DNA of 64,000 nt from Spirochaetota bacterium (lineage in GTDB: Bacteria; Spirochaetota; Spirochaetia; Treponematales; Rectinemataceae), in the NCBI GenBank assembly GCA_029265615.1, contig JAJUIB010000012.1, positions 37,557-101,556 on the forward strand, written 5' to 3'. Positions 33,291 to 42,241 of this stretch are shown piece after piece. Made by a program: the position numbers and the translations under genes. Under the pieces are notes generated by a model that saw only the letters and a program-made list of their open reading frames with translations, was not told where the DNA came from and ran no database searches. The first letter of the stretch is position 1. Each line of letters opens with the position of its first letter.

Positions 33291-34229
33291 ATGAGGCTTT
33301 GCACACAAGGTCGCGCAAAGACGGGCCGCGCCTTGGCCGCAGGCGCTTCGCTTCTTGCGGCCGTGCTTGTAGGTTCGTGTGCGCTGTTTTCCGCCCAGAG
33401 AAACATCGAGCGGGTGTTTCTGTCCGAAGGTGATACGATCATCGCGGAAACCGCCCTCCCCGTCCTCATCAAGGCGAGCGAAGTCGCCCTTGCAGGCTTC
33501 CCCCACGACCGAAGCGCCGCCATCACCACCGCTTCGCTCTATGTCATGTACGCAAGCGCCTTTGTCATCGGTCCCGCCGACCTCCTTCCTGACGAGGCGT
33601 TCGAAGAAAAGCGCATCGCTTCGCGACGCGCCGAAGCGCTCTTCAAGCGGGCCTCGCGGCTCCTCGAGCCTATTCTTGAGTCGCGGGCTCCAGGCATCCT
33701 ATCCGCCCCCCGCGAGGCGCGTGCGCGCCTTGTACAGCGTTATGCGCGTGAGGATGTCCCCCTTCTCTACTGGTCGGCAGCGGCTCTTCTCGGTGCCTTT
33801 TCCGTGAACCCACTCGGTTTTGGCGGCGCTAAAAACATAGAGACAGCCATGGACCTTCTTGCACGGGCGGACGAGCTTGCGCCCGGCTGGAACGGCGGCG
33901 CGATAGACGAACTCTTTATGAACCTCTACGCCTCGCTCCCCCCCTACCTCGGCGGAAGCGTGGAAAAGGCGGAGGCAGCCTATGCCCGCGCCCTTGCGCA
34001 CTCGAACGGAACTTCCGCATCGGTGCATGTGAGCTACGCGCTCGCCCTCACCGTGCCGCGCGACGATTACCCGGCATTCAAGGCGGCGCTCACGAAGGCG
34101 CTCGCGCTCGATCCCGACCTCCGCCCGGAATCGCGCCTTGCAAACACCCTCGCGCGGGAAAAGGCCGAGAAGCTCCTCGCACATCCCGAACGGTACTTCT
34201 TCACAGTTTCCGAGGAGGCACAACCATGA
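33291..34229 (+). CDS. TatT-like TPR lipoprotein of a TRAP transporter cluster
   Basis: 312 residues. A lipoprotein signal with lipobox LVGSC (Cys near residue 30) anchors it in the membrane facing the periplasm. The rest is helical, with repeated A-x-x-x-Y/F-x-x-A patterns near 215-250 and 265-290 typical of hidden TPR motifs. In Treponema pallidum TatT forms a complex with the substrate-binding protein TatP, whose gene follows here with a 4-base overlap (ATGA). The start at 33291 is fixed by the lipoprotein signal and promoter. Confidence 0.85.
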   Translation: MRLCTQGRAKTGRALAAGASLLAAVLVGSCALFSAQRNIERVFLSEGDTIIAETALPVLIKASEVALAGFPHDRSAAITTASLYVMYASAFVIGPADLLPDEAFEEKRIASRRAEALFKRASRLLEPILESRAPGILSAPREARARLVQRYAREDVPLLYWSAAALLGAFSVNPLGFGGAKNIETAMDLLARADELAPGWNGGAIDELFMNLYASLPPYLGGSVEKAEAAYARALAHSNGTSASVHVSYALALTVPRDDYPAFKAALTKALALDPDLRPESRLANTLAREKAEKLLAHPERYFFTVSEEAQP

Positions 34230-35257
34230 ACCACGCCGCACGACGAGCCGTCGCATCCATCGCGCCTTTGTGCGCCGCCTTCCTCCTCGCCGTCCTCGCC
34301 CCTCGCCCCCTTGCGGCTCAGACGGTGACGCTCCGGGTGGCAAATTATGTTCCACCCAACAGTCCCTGGGAGAACGGCCTCCGCCGCCTCGCCGCCGACT
34401 TCGAGCGCATATCGTCTGGCAGGGTGAAAATCGTCTTTCCACAGAGTCTTAAGGCCTCGAACGACGCAGACATCCTCCAAAAGATGCGCCTCGGCGTCGA
34501 TGGCGCGCTCATCACGACCTACGGCGTCGCCGAACTCTGCCCGGACAGCTTCGCACTCGCCCTGCCCACGCTTATACGGAGCGACGCAGAATACGACGCG
34601 GTGCTCGAGGCGGTTGAGCCCCTCATCAAGCGCAAGCTGGACGAACGCTACGTGATGCTCGCGATCGCGAAGGGGGGCTGGATACGCTTTTTTTCAAAAT
34701 CGCCCATCGTCTATCCCGAGGACCTCGCCAAGGCCCGCATGTCCGTCAACCCCGGCGAGGACAAGACGCAGAAACTCCTTCAGAGCATCGGGACGCGCAC
34801 CGTGAAGGGCGACCTCTCGACGCTCTCGCTGCAATTGTCGTCAAACACGATCGACTCTTTTTACATCTCCCCCGTGTTCCTCGCCAGTTTTTGGGACCAG
34901 TTCAAGAACTCGATCGCCTATATGAGCCCCTTCCGCGTCGCACCATTCGTCGGAGCGGTGGTATTCACGAAGCAGAGCTGGAACAAGGTACCCGCCGAAG
35001 TGCGACCGCGACTTGAGGAGGCGGCCCGCGCCGTGGGTCGGCAAATGGCCAAAGAGAGCTCGCAGCTTGAGGAGGAGGCCATAGCCTTTTTGCGCCGCGA
35101 GGGATTGAAGATACCGCCCTACCCCGCCGATGCTGATGGCCGCTGGAGCGCGGTGTTCGAAGAGCGCAGGACGAGCCTTGTCGCCGCGATGTTCTCCGCC
35201 GATTTCCTCGAGGCAATTGACCGTGCGCTTGCCGCCGAGCGACAGCCAAAACACTGA
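34226..35257 (+). CDS. TRAP transporter substrate-binding protein (TatP/DctP family)
   Basis: 343 residues with a signal peptide (APLCAAFLLAVLAPRPLAAQ). The mature start VTLRVANYVPPNSPWENGLRRLAADFERISSGRVKI is the DctP pattern. A second family stretch lies near WIRFFSKSPIVYPEDLAKARMSVNPGEDKTQKLLQSIG, where dicarboxylate binders have a conserved Arg (here in KARMSV). In treponemes the ligand of TatP is thought to be hydrophobic rather than a dicarboxylate; the ligand here cannot be inferred. It binds substrate in the periplasm and passes it to the fused permease encoded 7 bases downstream. Confidence 0.9.
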   Translation: MNHAARRAVASIAPLCAAFLLAVLAPRPLAAQTVTLRVANYVPPNSPWENGLRRLAADFERISSGRVKIVFPQSLKASNDADILQKMRLGVDGALITTYGVAELCPDSFALALPTLIRSDAEYDAVLEAVEPLIKRKLDERYVMLAIAKGGWIRFFSKSPIVYPEDLAKARMSVNPGEDKTQKLLQSIGTRTVKGDLSTLSLQLSSNTIDSFYISPVFLASFWDQFKNSIAYMSPFRVAPFVGAVVFTKQSWNKVPAEVRPRLEEAARAVGRQMAKESSQLEEEAIAFLRREGLKIPPYPADADGRWSAVFEERRTSLVAAMFSADFLEAIDRALAAERQPKH

Positions 35258-35264
35258 AGCCGCG

Positions 35265-37232
35265 ATGCACAGCGATCTGCACAAGGCCGGAGTGAAGATC
35301 CACGCCGCGGCGCGCTGGATCCTCCTCGACGGGCCCGCGATCCTTGCGTTTGCGGTGCTCGCCCTTCTCCCGCTCGTCGACCTTGCGCTTGCGCGTACCC
35401 TTTGGCGGGGCATCGCCATCACCGGCCCAATCGTCGAGCACGCGCTTCTCGTCCTTGCGTTTCTCGCGGCCGCGGTAGCCTCACGGGAAGGAAGGCAGCT
35501 TTCGCTCGGCTCAGTGACTGAGGGCGGGGTTGCGGCATCCGCCACCTCAGCCCCGGCGCGGCGCTGGACGCTCGGCGCGACTGAGGTCCTCAAAACCTCA
35601 CTCGCCCGCTCAATCGAATGCGGCGCGCTCGCGGCGTTTTTCTGGGCTTCCCTTTCCTTCGTCTTCGTGGCCTTCGACCGAGGCGCAAAGGTGTGGGTCA
35701 TTCCCGAACGCCTCCTTGTCGCGGCGATGCCCTTCGGCTACGCCTCAATGCTCGCCTTCGCGCTCGCGCGCGGGAAGGGCATCGGCCGGCTGACAGCGTG
35801 GCTAGGTGCGGTCGCGGGAAGCTTCCTCGCATCGAGCGCGATCGGCAACCTCGCAGGCGCCATCGTTGCCGAAGCGGGCATGACGGCGCCCAGGCTCATT
35901 GCCGCCCTCGATTCACTTTCAACCTTAGCCGCGACTCTGCTCAAGGCAGGCGCCTGGCCGCTCGGGACACTTCTTGTCGCGGGCGCCCTCGCGGGTGCGC
36001 CCATATTCTGCGCGCTCGGCGGCCTCGCGGTGCTGTTTCTCGGCGGCTCTGGCTCGTTTATCGAGCTTGCACCGAGCGAAGCCTACGCCCTCCTTAAAGG
36101 TGGCGCACTTCCCGCCCTTCCCCTCTTCGCACTCGCAGGCTTCTTTCTCGCAGAGTCGGGCGCAGGCTCACGGCTCGTCGCGGTCTTCCGCGAGTTCCTC
36201 GGCTGGCTACCCGGAGGAGAAGCGGTCGCCGCAGTTCTCGCCTGTACCTTTCTCACGACCTTCACCGGCGCAAACGGCGTGACAATCCTCGCCCTCGGAG
36301 GGCTCCTCGCGGGGGTGCTTGCCGAGGCCGGCCCTTACAAACCGGGATTTGCGCGGGGACTTGTCACCGGAAGCGGCGCCATCGGCCTCCTTTTGCCGCC
36401 GAGTGCCGCCATCATCGTCTACGGCGTCAACGCGCAATTCATCTACCGCGAGGGGAAGAGTCTCGACATCACCTCGCTTTTCAAAGGCGCGCTCATCCCC
36501 GGCCTCATCCTCGTGCTTGCCATGTGCGGCGCCGGCGTGTACGCGGCGCTCCGGAGCGGCGTGCCGCGCCGCCGCTTTTCGCGCAGCGCCGCCCTCGCCT
36601 CGCTCAAGCCCGCCGCCCTCGAACTCCTCACGCCGCTCATCGCGGCGGGACTTTACTTCACGGGCTTCGCCTCGCTCCCGGAGATAGCCGCGATCACCGC
36701 CCTCTATCTTGCGACGGTCGAAGGGCTCGTCAAGCGGGAGCTCAGCCTCGTAAAGCTCATTGGCGCCATGCGAAAGAGCCTTGTCGTAATAGGCGGCACG
36801 CTGATCATTCTCGCCGCCGCGCGGGGGCTCTCATTCTACCTCATCGACGCGGAAATTCCCGCGGCCTTCACCGCCTGGGCGACATCCAAGGCCGCCACGA
36901 GGTTTGCCTTTCTCCTCCTTCTCAATCTTGCCCTCCTCATCGTGGGCTGCCTTATGGACATCTACTCGGCGATCCTTGTCGCGGCACCCCTCGTGATTCC
37001 GCTCGGCGCGTCCTTTGGCCTCCACCCCGTGCATCTCGGTGTTGTGTTCATTCTCAACCTCGCCATCGGCTTCCTCACCCCACCCGTCGGCATGAATCTT
37101 TTTCTCGCAAGCTATGCGTTCAAAAAGCCGCTTAAGGAGATTTTCAAGGAATCCTGGCCCTTTTTTCTCCTTCAGCTTGCGGTGCTCCTCCTCGTAACCT
37201 ACCTGCCTGAGCTCTCCTTGCTCTTCCTCTAG
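35265..37232 (+). CDS. TRAP transporter fused small and large permease (DctQM-type)
   Basis: About 655 residues. Residues 1-200 have four helices as in the small DctQ subunit (first AILAFAVLALLPLVDLALA). The remainder has the 12-13 helices of the large DctM subunit, including LAGFFLAESGAGSRLV, TTFTGANGVTILALGGLL, GAIGLLLPPSAAIIVYGV and a C-terminal IGFLTPPVGMNLFLASY, all DctM hallmarks. It uses an ion gradient, not ATP. The ATG at 35265 is chosen; the upstream extension overlaps tatP in another frame. The TatT, TatP, fused QM order matches the treponemal cluster. Confidence 0.92.
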   Translation: MHSDLHKAGVKIHAAARWILLDGPAILAFAVLALLPLVDLALARTLWRGIAITGPIVEHALLVLAFLAAAVASREGRQLSLGSVTEGGVAASATSAPARRWTLGATEVLKTSLARSIECGALAAFFWASLSFVFVAFDRGAKVWVIPERLLVAAMPFGYASMLAFALARGKGIGRLTAWLGAVAGSFLASSAIGNLAGAIVAEAGMTAPRLIAALDSLSTLAATLLKAGAWPLGTLLVAGALAGAPIFCALGGLAVLFLGGSGSFIELAPSEAYALLKGGALPALPLFALAGFFLAESGAGSRLVAVFREFLGWLPGGEAVAAVLACTFLTTFTGANGVTILALGGLLAGVLAEAGPYKPGFARGLVTGSGAIGLLLPPSAAIIVYGVNAQFIYREGKSLDITSLFKGALIPGLILVLAMCGAGVYAALRSGVPRRRFSRSAALASLKPAALELLTPLIAAGLYFTGFASLPEIAAITALYLATVEGLVKRELSLVKLIGAMRKSLVVIGGTLIILAAARGLSFYLIDAEIPAAFTAWATSKAATRFAFLLLLNLALLIVGCLMDIYSAILVAAPLVIPLGASFGLHPVHLGVVFILNLAIGFLTPPVGMNLFLASYAFKKPLKEIFKESWPFFLLQLAVLLLVTYLPELSLLFL

Positions 37233-37273
37233 GCTTTTTTCTGGAACGGGTCTTTGTGCGCCATGCGCCGGCA

Positions 37274-37302
37274 TTGACCCGCACGCGTAAGGCGCGTATA
37301 CT
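37274..37302 (+). promoter_or_regulatory. promoter of rnhA, close to the start codon
   Basis: TTGACC (37274-37279), 17-base spacer, TATACT (37297-37302), then 11 bases to the ATG at 37314. The predicted leader is about 4-5 bases. Confidence 0.7.
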
Positions 37303-37313
37303 CGTACGCCGTC

Positions 37314-37757
37314 ATGGAAAGCATCGAGATTTACACAGATGGCGGCTGTTCCGGAAATCCCGGCCCGGGCGGCTGGGCCTTTGTCCTGCGGCGCGGCGAC
37401 ACCGAGACCGTTGGCTCAGGCGGCGAAGCGAATACGACGAACAATCGCATGGAGCTCCGTGCGGTGATCGCAGCGCTCGAGGAAGCGGAGCGGCAGGCCC
37501 CGGGCGCAGAGGTGCACCTCCTTACGGACTCGCAGTATGTGAAAAACGGCATCGGCGCCTGGATCCACACCTGGAAGCGCAATGGATGGCGCACCGCGGA
37601 CAAAAAACCCGTCAAAAACCAGGAGCTCTGGATGGAGCTCGACGCGATAGTCGCGCGTGTGAAACCGCGCTTTTCCTGGGTAAAGGGGCACGCAGGCAAC
37701 GAGCTCAACGAACGCTGTGATAGCCTGGTGCAGCGGGAAATAGCAAAATTCCGCTAA
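37314..37757 (+). CDS. rnhA: ribonuclease HI
   Basis: 147 residues. The catalytic residues are visible: Asp in [18 protein letters not shown] (D10 type), Glu in [13 protein letters not shown] (E48 type), Asp in [12 protein letters not shown] (D70 type) and the C-terminal Asp in [11 protein letters not shown] (D134 type), plus the [12 protein letters not shown]is loop. The basic protrusion [20 protein letters not shown] is present. It degrades RNA in RNA-DNA hybrids during replication. It is transcribed alone from a promoter next to the start. Confidence 0.97.
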   Translation: MESIEIYTDGGCSGNPGPGGWAFVLRRGDTETVGSGGEANTTNNRMELRAVIAALEEAERQAPGAEVHLLTDSQYVKNGIGAWIHTWKRNGWRTADKKPVKNQELWMELDAIVARVKPRFSWVKGHAGNELNERCDSLVQREIAKFR

Positions 37758-37810
37758 AAGCTCCCGCGAACAAACCCCGCGCATGGGACTCGCTCGTGGG
37801 CATCGCGCCC

Positions 37811-37946
37811 GCACCTGAGTGCGTACGCACGATATACGCCCACACAGGGTACGCACCTGAATGCGTACGCACCTGAGCGTATGAGCCGCACGCGGGCGGC
37901 ATAGCCGCTACCCGGGCTGCATGGCACAGCCCGGGCGGGGAGCGTA
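37811..37946. repeat. short direct and inverted repeats between rnhA and the beta-barrel gene
   Basis: A 20-base motif, GCACCTGA then G or A then TGCGTACGCAC, occurs at 37811-37830 and 37853-37872; each copy contains the palindrome TGCGTACGCA. A strong hairpin CCCGGGCTG/CAGCCCGGG follows around 37911-37936. The two flanking genes converge here, so the hairpin may terminate one or both, but it lacks a clean U-run. The repeated palindrome could be a protein site. No coding frame is supported in 37758-38011. Confidence 0.6.
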
Positions 37947-38011
37947 AAGGGCCATGGGTGCGAGCTTTAAGCCCGCTTAAACCCTTCGATCTTCGCCTCG
38001 AAGACTTTGCC

Positions 38012-39157
38012 TTAGAAGTGGAGAAGGAAGGATATCTTCCAAAACATGTTGTCGGTTTCGCCGTACACGGCATAGAGCGGATCGGCGCCCGGAATTTTCA
38101 GCCCCGCGTAGGCACCGAGGTAGGCGAAATCGAAGATGTCGAAAACAAGGCCGCCACCCGTCGACATGATCGTGCCGGAAGCGTCCTTTTTGCTTGAGGC
38201 GCCGGGAAGACCGGCATAATACCCTATATCGAAAAAGGCGTAGGCGATTGGCATGCACCAGGCTTGGCCCAAAAGGGCGGGTCCAAGGAGCCGGAGCTCG
38301 GCATTAGCAACCGTCTTGAGCGCGGCATCGTAACTCCGGGAGGGATAGCCGCGCACACAATCGCCGAGGCTGTCGCGGAGGTCGCGGCCGCCGAAACTCT
38401 GCATGATATACACAGGAACGGCGCTACCACCCGCGTAATCGACACCCGCGTAGCCTGCAAGATAGGCAGAAACGAGGTTTAGGGAGTCATGCGCAGCCTG
38501 GCCGAGCGAGAAGAGGGGGAGGTAGCCTTGCGCCTTTGCATCGACGCGGTAGAAATCGGTGGGACCGAGAGCCGTGTTGAGCATGGCGGGCCCCCACTCG
38601 AATGAGACCTCGGCAGCCGCCCCGGTTTTGACGCGCCGCGAATCCCGCTCAACGGCATCGTAGCCAAGCCCCGTAATGAACGAGGTGCCCCAAAGCCCGT
38701 TGAGGTCCTTGAACACCGCGGTGGAGAGCGTCGTGGCGTAGTAGTCGTAACGGCCGCGATAGAGGAGAAAGGCCTCGATAAGGTTGCCCTTATCCTTTTT
38801 CGCAAGCCCCATGACGAGCCCTGCATCCCACTGGAAATTGGGCGACTGGTAGCGCTGCTCGCCGCCCGCTTCTCCGATGCCGCCAGTCGGCGCGGCGACA
38901 GGGTCGCCTGAGAGCGCATCGCGGAGGATGCGCTTGTCCTCGTACCCGCCTGCAAGCCTAAGCGAAGCCTCGAGTGGTAGCGCCCCGACCTCGGCAAGGC
39001 CGTAGCGAAATTCGACATCCGCGCCCGTTGGCACAGGTAGCGGAAGGAGGGCGAAGTTGAAACGGACGCCGTTCAGCGCGAAATCAAGCCCCTCGGCCTG
39101 GACCCTACCTGCCACAAGAGCGAGGACGGCACACATCGCGATCATGGTACGCTTCAT
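38012..39157 (-). CDS. outer-membrane beta-barrel protein (predicted)
   Basis: About 381 residues with a signal peptide (MKRTMIAMCAVLALVAGRVQA). The mature part alternates polar and aromatic/aliphatic residues in short strands (FNFALLPLPV, DVEFRYGLAEV, FDIGYYAGL, FDFAYLGAYAGLKI) and ends in Phe (FWKISFLLHF), the classical C-terminal barrel signal. Two Cys and several Gly/Asp-rich loops. No closer family is recognised. AAGGAGAAATAGC fixes the start at 39157. It faces rnhA convergently and stands alone. Confidence 0.7.
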   Translation of the reverse strand: MKRTMIAMCAVLALVAGRVQAEGLDFALNGVRFNFALLPLPVPTGADVEFRYGLAEVGALPLEASLRLAGGYEDKRILRDALSGDPVAAPTGGIGEAGGEQRYQSPNFQWDAGLVMGLAKKDKGNLIEAFLLYRGRYDYYATTLSTAVFKDLNGLWGTSFITGLGYDAVERDSRRVKTGAAAEVSFEWGPAMLNTALGPTDFYRVDAKAQGYLPLFSLGQAAHDSLNLVSAYLAGYAGVDYAGGSAVPVYIMQSFGGRDLRDSLGDCVRGYPSRSYDAALKTVANAELRLLGPALLGQAWCMPIAYAFFDIGYYAGLPGASSKKDASGTIMSTGGGLVFDIFDFAYLGAYAGLKIPGADPLYAVYGETDNMFWKISFLLHF

Positions 39158-39319
39158 GCTATTTCTCCTTGCGAGGAAGGAGTATATGCCGCGTACGGCG
39201 CGCGGAGCAAGCAAAAACCGGTTTCTGAGCAAGGAAGCATGCGTTCATGACAGCGATAGCCCTTTCGGTGTATATGAAGGAAGCGGCGCGCGAATCCTGC
39301 GCCCGCAGGAAAGGAACCC

Positions 39320-40048
39320 ATGCACATTGCCATCGACACCCACACGCACAGCCTTGCCTCGGGCCACGCATACTCCACGGTCGCCGAGATGGCACAAAGC
39401 GCCCGCCGCCGCGGAGTGCGCGGCTTTGTCCTCACCGACCATGGCCCCGCGATGGGCTCGACCCATCGCTACCATTTCGGCAATCTCCGCATCCTCCCGC
39501 GGCACATCAGCGGCGTCTATTTTTTCACGGGCGTCGAAGCGAACATCCTCGATCGCAACGGGGGGCTCGATCTGGACGACGCCTACCTTGAGCGCCTCGA
39601 CTTCGTCCTTGCCGGCCTCCACGAGGCCTGCCTTGCGCCAAGCGACGTCGAAGGCAACACCCTCGCCCTGATCCGCGCCCTCGAACACCCCTTGGTCGAC
39701 GCGATCTCCCATCCGGGGAATCCCGTGTATCCCATCGATGCGCGCGCCGTCGTGCTTGCGGCCTTTGCGAACGGCAAGGCCATCGAACTCAACGAAGGCT
39801 CATTCCGCGTCCGCGCGGGCTCGGAGCCCAATTGCCGAGAAATCGCCCGCCTGTGCGCAGAGATCGGCACCCTTGTCGCCTGCGGCACGGATGCGCACTA
39901 TAAGGATCAGGTGGGACGCTTCGAGAAGCTACCCACCCTCATCCGCGCATCGGGGATTCAGGCCGAGCAGGTCATCAATCGGAACCTCCGGAGTTTCGAG
40001 GCCTTTCTCGCGCGCCGTGCGGCGGAAAAGCACGCCCACGGCCTTTAA
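39320..40048 (+). CDS. PHP-domain phosphatase/hydrolase (YcdX-like)
   Basis: 242 residues. The PHP metal site is visible in order: IDTHTHSLASGHA (H-x-H), LTDHGPAM, FFTGVEANIL (Glu), DFVLAGLHE, LVDAISHPGNP (His), and GTDAHYK (D-x-H) near the C-terminus. This pattern and length match the YcdX trinuclear-zinc family, which hydrolyses phosphate esters; the natural substrate is unknown. The ATG at 39320 has AGGAAAGGAACCC upstream. A TATATGA box with upstream TG lies near 39270 as a possible promoter. Confidence 0.88.
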   Translation: MHIAIDTHTHSLASGHAYSTVAEMAQSARRRGVRGFVLTDHGPAMGSTHRYHFGNLRILPRHISGVYFFTGVEANILDRNGGLDLDDAYLERLDFVLAGLHEACLAPSDVEGNTLALIRALEHPLVDAISHPGNPVYPIDARAVVLAAFANGKAIELNEGSFRVRAGSEPNCREIARLCAEIGTLVACGTDAHYKDQVGRFEKLPTLIRASGIQAEQVINRNLRSFEAFLARRAAEKHAHGL

Positions 40049-40087
40049 AGGCCCGCAAGGCGCAATCTTTGCCGCCTTCCTGCTGGG

Positions 40088-41857
40088 TTAGGCCACACGC
40101 GGCAGGACAATGCGAGCCCGGAGGCCGCCCTCGGGACTCAGGGGGCTTTCGAGGCTGAACGTAGCCCGAAGTTGCTCGGTCAAGGCGCGCACGAGGAGAA
40201 GCCCCGTTCCCTCGCGCAGGCCGGGGGGAAGCCCCGGCCCCGCGTCTTCGACCTCAAGGACAACCCCCTCGCCCGCGCGGAAAAGCCGCACATCGACGCG
40301 CGGAACGCGGTTCGGCCTGCGCCCGTGCTCGTAAGCGTTTGCGATGAGTTCGTTCGCAAGGAGAGCAAAAGGCACCGCGACCTCGAGCCCGAGCTTGAGC
40401 GCCTCAAGGCTCTCTGTTCGTTCGACCGCGGCTTGACTGGCCGCGCGCGCGCCCTGATGGTAGGCCAGGACGCTCCGCAGGTACTCATCAAAGGCGACGA
40501 AGGCGTACTCCCCTCCATCGACAAGCTGCTGATAGCTCGTCGCCATCGCGGCTATCCGCGCCTCGACACGCTCAAGCTCGCGCCGGGCCTCAGCGCCAAC
40601 CGCCTCGCCGAGCTGGAGCGACACGATGCCCGCAAGAACCGATAGGTTGTTCTTGACGCGGTGGTTCACTTCGCGAAGGAGGGCGTTTTTCTCGGAAAGC
40701 TCGCGGACAAGCGCCTCACGCCGTGATACGATCTGCGCCTCCATCTCGGTCATCGCGCGCGCAAGCCGGTCAAGCTCGCGGATACCCGAAAGGGGGGGCG
40801 GAGGCGCGGGCGCCTCGGCCTTCGCAGTCGCCTCGGAAAAGCGCGCAAGCCCCCCAAGGGCGTCATTGATGCGCCGCACAATGCCAAACGAGGCTACAAG
40901 GGCGATGCCGCCCACAGCGAGCACCAGGGCGACGAAGAGCAGCTCCGCCGTCTGGGCGGGGCGGAAATACTCATCCTCGTAGAGTCCGGCGCAGACGACG
41001 AGGCCATAGTCCGGAAAGTGGCGAAGGAGCGCGATTTTCCGCCGCTCATGTGGATCGCCGGGGTTTTTCCACGTGTAATCGTAGCGCACGGCATCCTGGG
41101 CTGCGGCGCTCCCCAAAAGGCCGCGGAGCCGCGCGATCTCGACGCCGACACGCTCACCACGCGCGTTCGAAAGCTCCGCGACCTCGACCGCCTCGATTTC
41201 GGGGTGGAAAAACTCAAAGGCGCGCCCCTCGGGTTCCGCGAGCGCGGTGATGCCCCAGACATAGCCCTCCTTGCCCACCCGAATCACAGCCTTGGAGGCG
41301 TCCCGCTCGGCGCGGAGGGGTACGGGGGCATTCGCCCAAAGACGGCGATTCGCCTCGGTGGCGCCATCCCAGAGAAGCGTGCACCGCGCCACCCAGGAGG
41401 GGGCATCGAGGATCCAGCTTCCATCGCAGTCGCGGCGGCCGATATCAACCCCAGTGCCATCGATGATGCGCCCATCGTGGCAGACAATGTCCGGCGCGCC
41501 GAGGAAAGAACGAAGCGCGATTTCGACCGCCGCCTCGGTCGGCGGCAAGGCGGCAGTCCCCACCCGAAAGCGGCGGATTAGCCCCGTGAGCAGGCGCTTT
41601 GCACGCGCGATGCGGGCGGGCTCCTCGTCGGCGCCGAGCCGCGGCGGATAAAGGGCCAGGACTTCCCCCGCTCCATCCAAGGCGTCGCGGATTTGCGCAA
41701 GACCAAGAGCGCGCGTCGCGCTCCCCATGTAGGCATAGCGCCAGAGCAGAAGGGTAGCGATGAGGGGAAGCGCCGTCGCGCTAACGAGGGCGAGAGCAAA
41801 AACCGAAAAAATGCCCAACCCCTGGCTTGGGCCCCTGTGGCGGCGATGACGCGGCAT
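40088..41857 (-). CDS. membrane sensor histidine kinase of the HisKA_2/HATPase type
   Basis: About 589 residues. TM1 is near residues 18-40 (IFSVFALALVSATALPLIATLLLWRYAYM), then a periplasmic sensor of about 260 residues with Cys, TM2 (LLFVALVLAVGGIALVASFGIV), a HAMP-like linker with a proline run (APAPPPPLSG) and the kinase. The phospho-acceptor box is EVNHRVKNNLSVLAGIVSLQ, the HisKA_2 form (H-R-x-K-N-N). The ATP domain has LLANELIANAYEHG (N box) and EDAGPGLPPG (G1); the usual second G box is reduced to GTGLLLV. No response regulator is adjacent, so it is an orphan. The start at 41857 is set by a promoter 9 bases upstream. Confidence 0.87.
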   Translation of the reverse strand: MPRHRRHRGPSQGLGIFSVFALALVSATALPLIATLLLWRYAYMGSATRALGLAQIRDALDGAGEVLALYPPRLGADEEPARIARAKRLLTGLIRRFRVGTAALPPTEAAVEIALRSFLGAPDIVCHDGRIIDGTGVDIGRRDCDGSWILDAPSWVARCTLLWDGATEANRRLWANAPVPLRAERDASKAVIRVGKEGYVWGITALAEPEGRAFEFFHPEIEAVEVAELSNARGERVGVEIARLRGLLGSAAAQDAVRYDYTWKNPGDPHERRKIALLRHFPDYGLVVCAGLYEDEYFRPAQTAELLFVALVLAVGGIALVASFGIVRRINDALGGLARFSEATAKAEAPAPPPPLSGIRELDRLARAMTEMEAQIVSRREALVRELSEKNALLREVNHRVKNNLSVLAGIVSLQLGEAVGAEARRELERVEARIAAMATSYQQLVDGGEYAFVAFDEYLRSVLAYHQGARAASQAAVERTESLEALKLGLEVAVPFALLANELIANAYEHGRRPNRVPRVDVRLFRAGEGVVLEVEDAGPGLPPGLREGTGLLLVRALTEQLRATFSLESPLSPEGGLRARIVLPRVA

Positions 41858-41866
41858 ACGGGCTTT

Positions 41867-41895
41867 AGTATCCTCGAAAATGCGCTTAGCCGCAA
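41867..41895 (-). promoter_or_regulatory. promoter of the histidine kinase gene
   Basis: On the minus strand TTGCGG (41890-41895), 17-base spacer, GATACT (41867-41872), then 9 bases to the ATG. The predicted transcript starts about 2 bases before the ATG. Confidence 0.6.
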
Positions 41896-41921
41896 TCGCA
41901 CGCTCCGCGCGCGAAGCCTCA

Positions 41922-42159
41922 GGCCTATAATGAAAAAGCCGCCATAAGGCGGCTTCATCGTTCGGGACCGGAGGGGCTCGCCCTTCACTCGGCGGCCTCC
42001 TGCCGCCTCGCTCCGGGCCGCGCCCGCGTGCTGGCGGCGGACGTCCTGTCCGCCTTCCCGCGCAGAACGCGCGGCGCACGCGGGCGTTCGAGCCCCCCAC
42101 GGCCTATAATGAAAAAGCCGCCATAAGGCGGCTTCATCGTTCGGGACCGGAGGGGCTCG
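41922..42159. repeat. 59-bp direct repeat duplicating the tRNA-Arg 3' end and terminator (att-like)
   Basis: The 59 bases at 41922-41980 recur exactly at 42101-42159, 179 bases apart. The right copy holds the last 18 bases of tRNA-Arg (T-arm 3' side, acceptor stem) plus its terminator; the left copy has only that remnant. Identity stops at the T-loop, as in attL/attR pairs made by tRNA-targeting integrases. Only 120 bases lie between the copies (41981-42100). They carry an inverted repeat GGCGGAC/GTCCGCC but no gene. A local tandem duplication would look the same. Confidence 0.9.
42113..42136 (-). terminator. rho-independent terminator of the tRNA-Pro/tRNA-Arg unit
   Basis: On the minus strand AAGCCGCC-TTAT-GGCGGCTT is followed by TTTCATTATA. 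An identical copy lies at 41934-41957 in the left repeat. Confidence 0.85.
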
Positions 42160-42215
42160 AACCCCCGACCTGCTGCTTAGAAGGCAGCTGCTCTATCCTG
42201 TTGAGCTACGATCCC
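42142..42215 (-). tRNA. tRNA-Arg (anticodon TCT)
   Basis: A 74-base cloverleaf on the minus strand. The acceptor GGGATCG pairs with CGGTCCC (one G-T), the discriminator is G, the anticodon loop is CTTCTAA between CTGC and GCAG arms, and the T-arm is GGGGGTTCGAGCCCC. CCA is not encoded, so a CCA-adding enzyme is needed. It lies 26 bases after tRNA-Pro in the same unit, followed by a terminator. Confidence 0.95.
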
Positions 42216-42241
42216 GGACACGGTCTAGTGAACCGGCTACT

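Noticed and set aside
41981..42100. Small gene or tRNA remnant between the tRNA-Arg duplicate copies
   Set aside because: Only 120 bases with a short inverted repeat. A T-arm-like patch occurs, but no cloverleaf and no start with ribosome-binding site.
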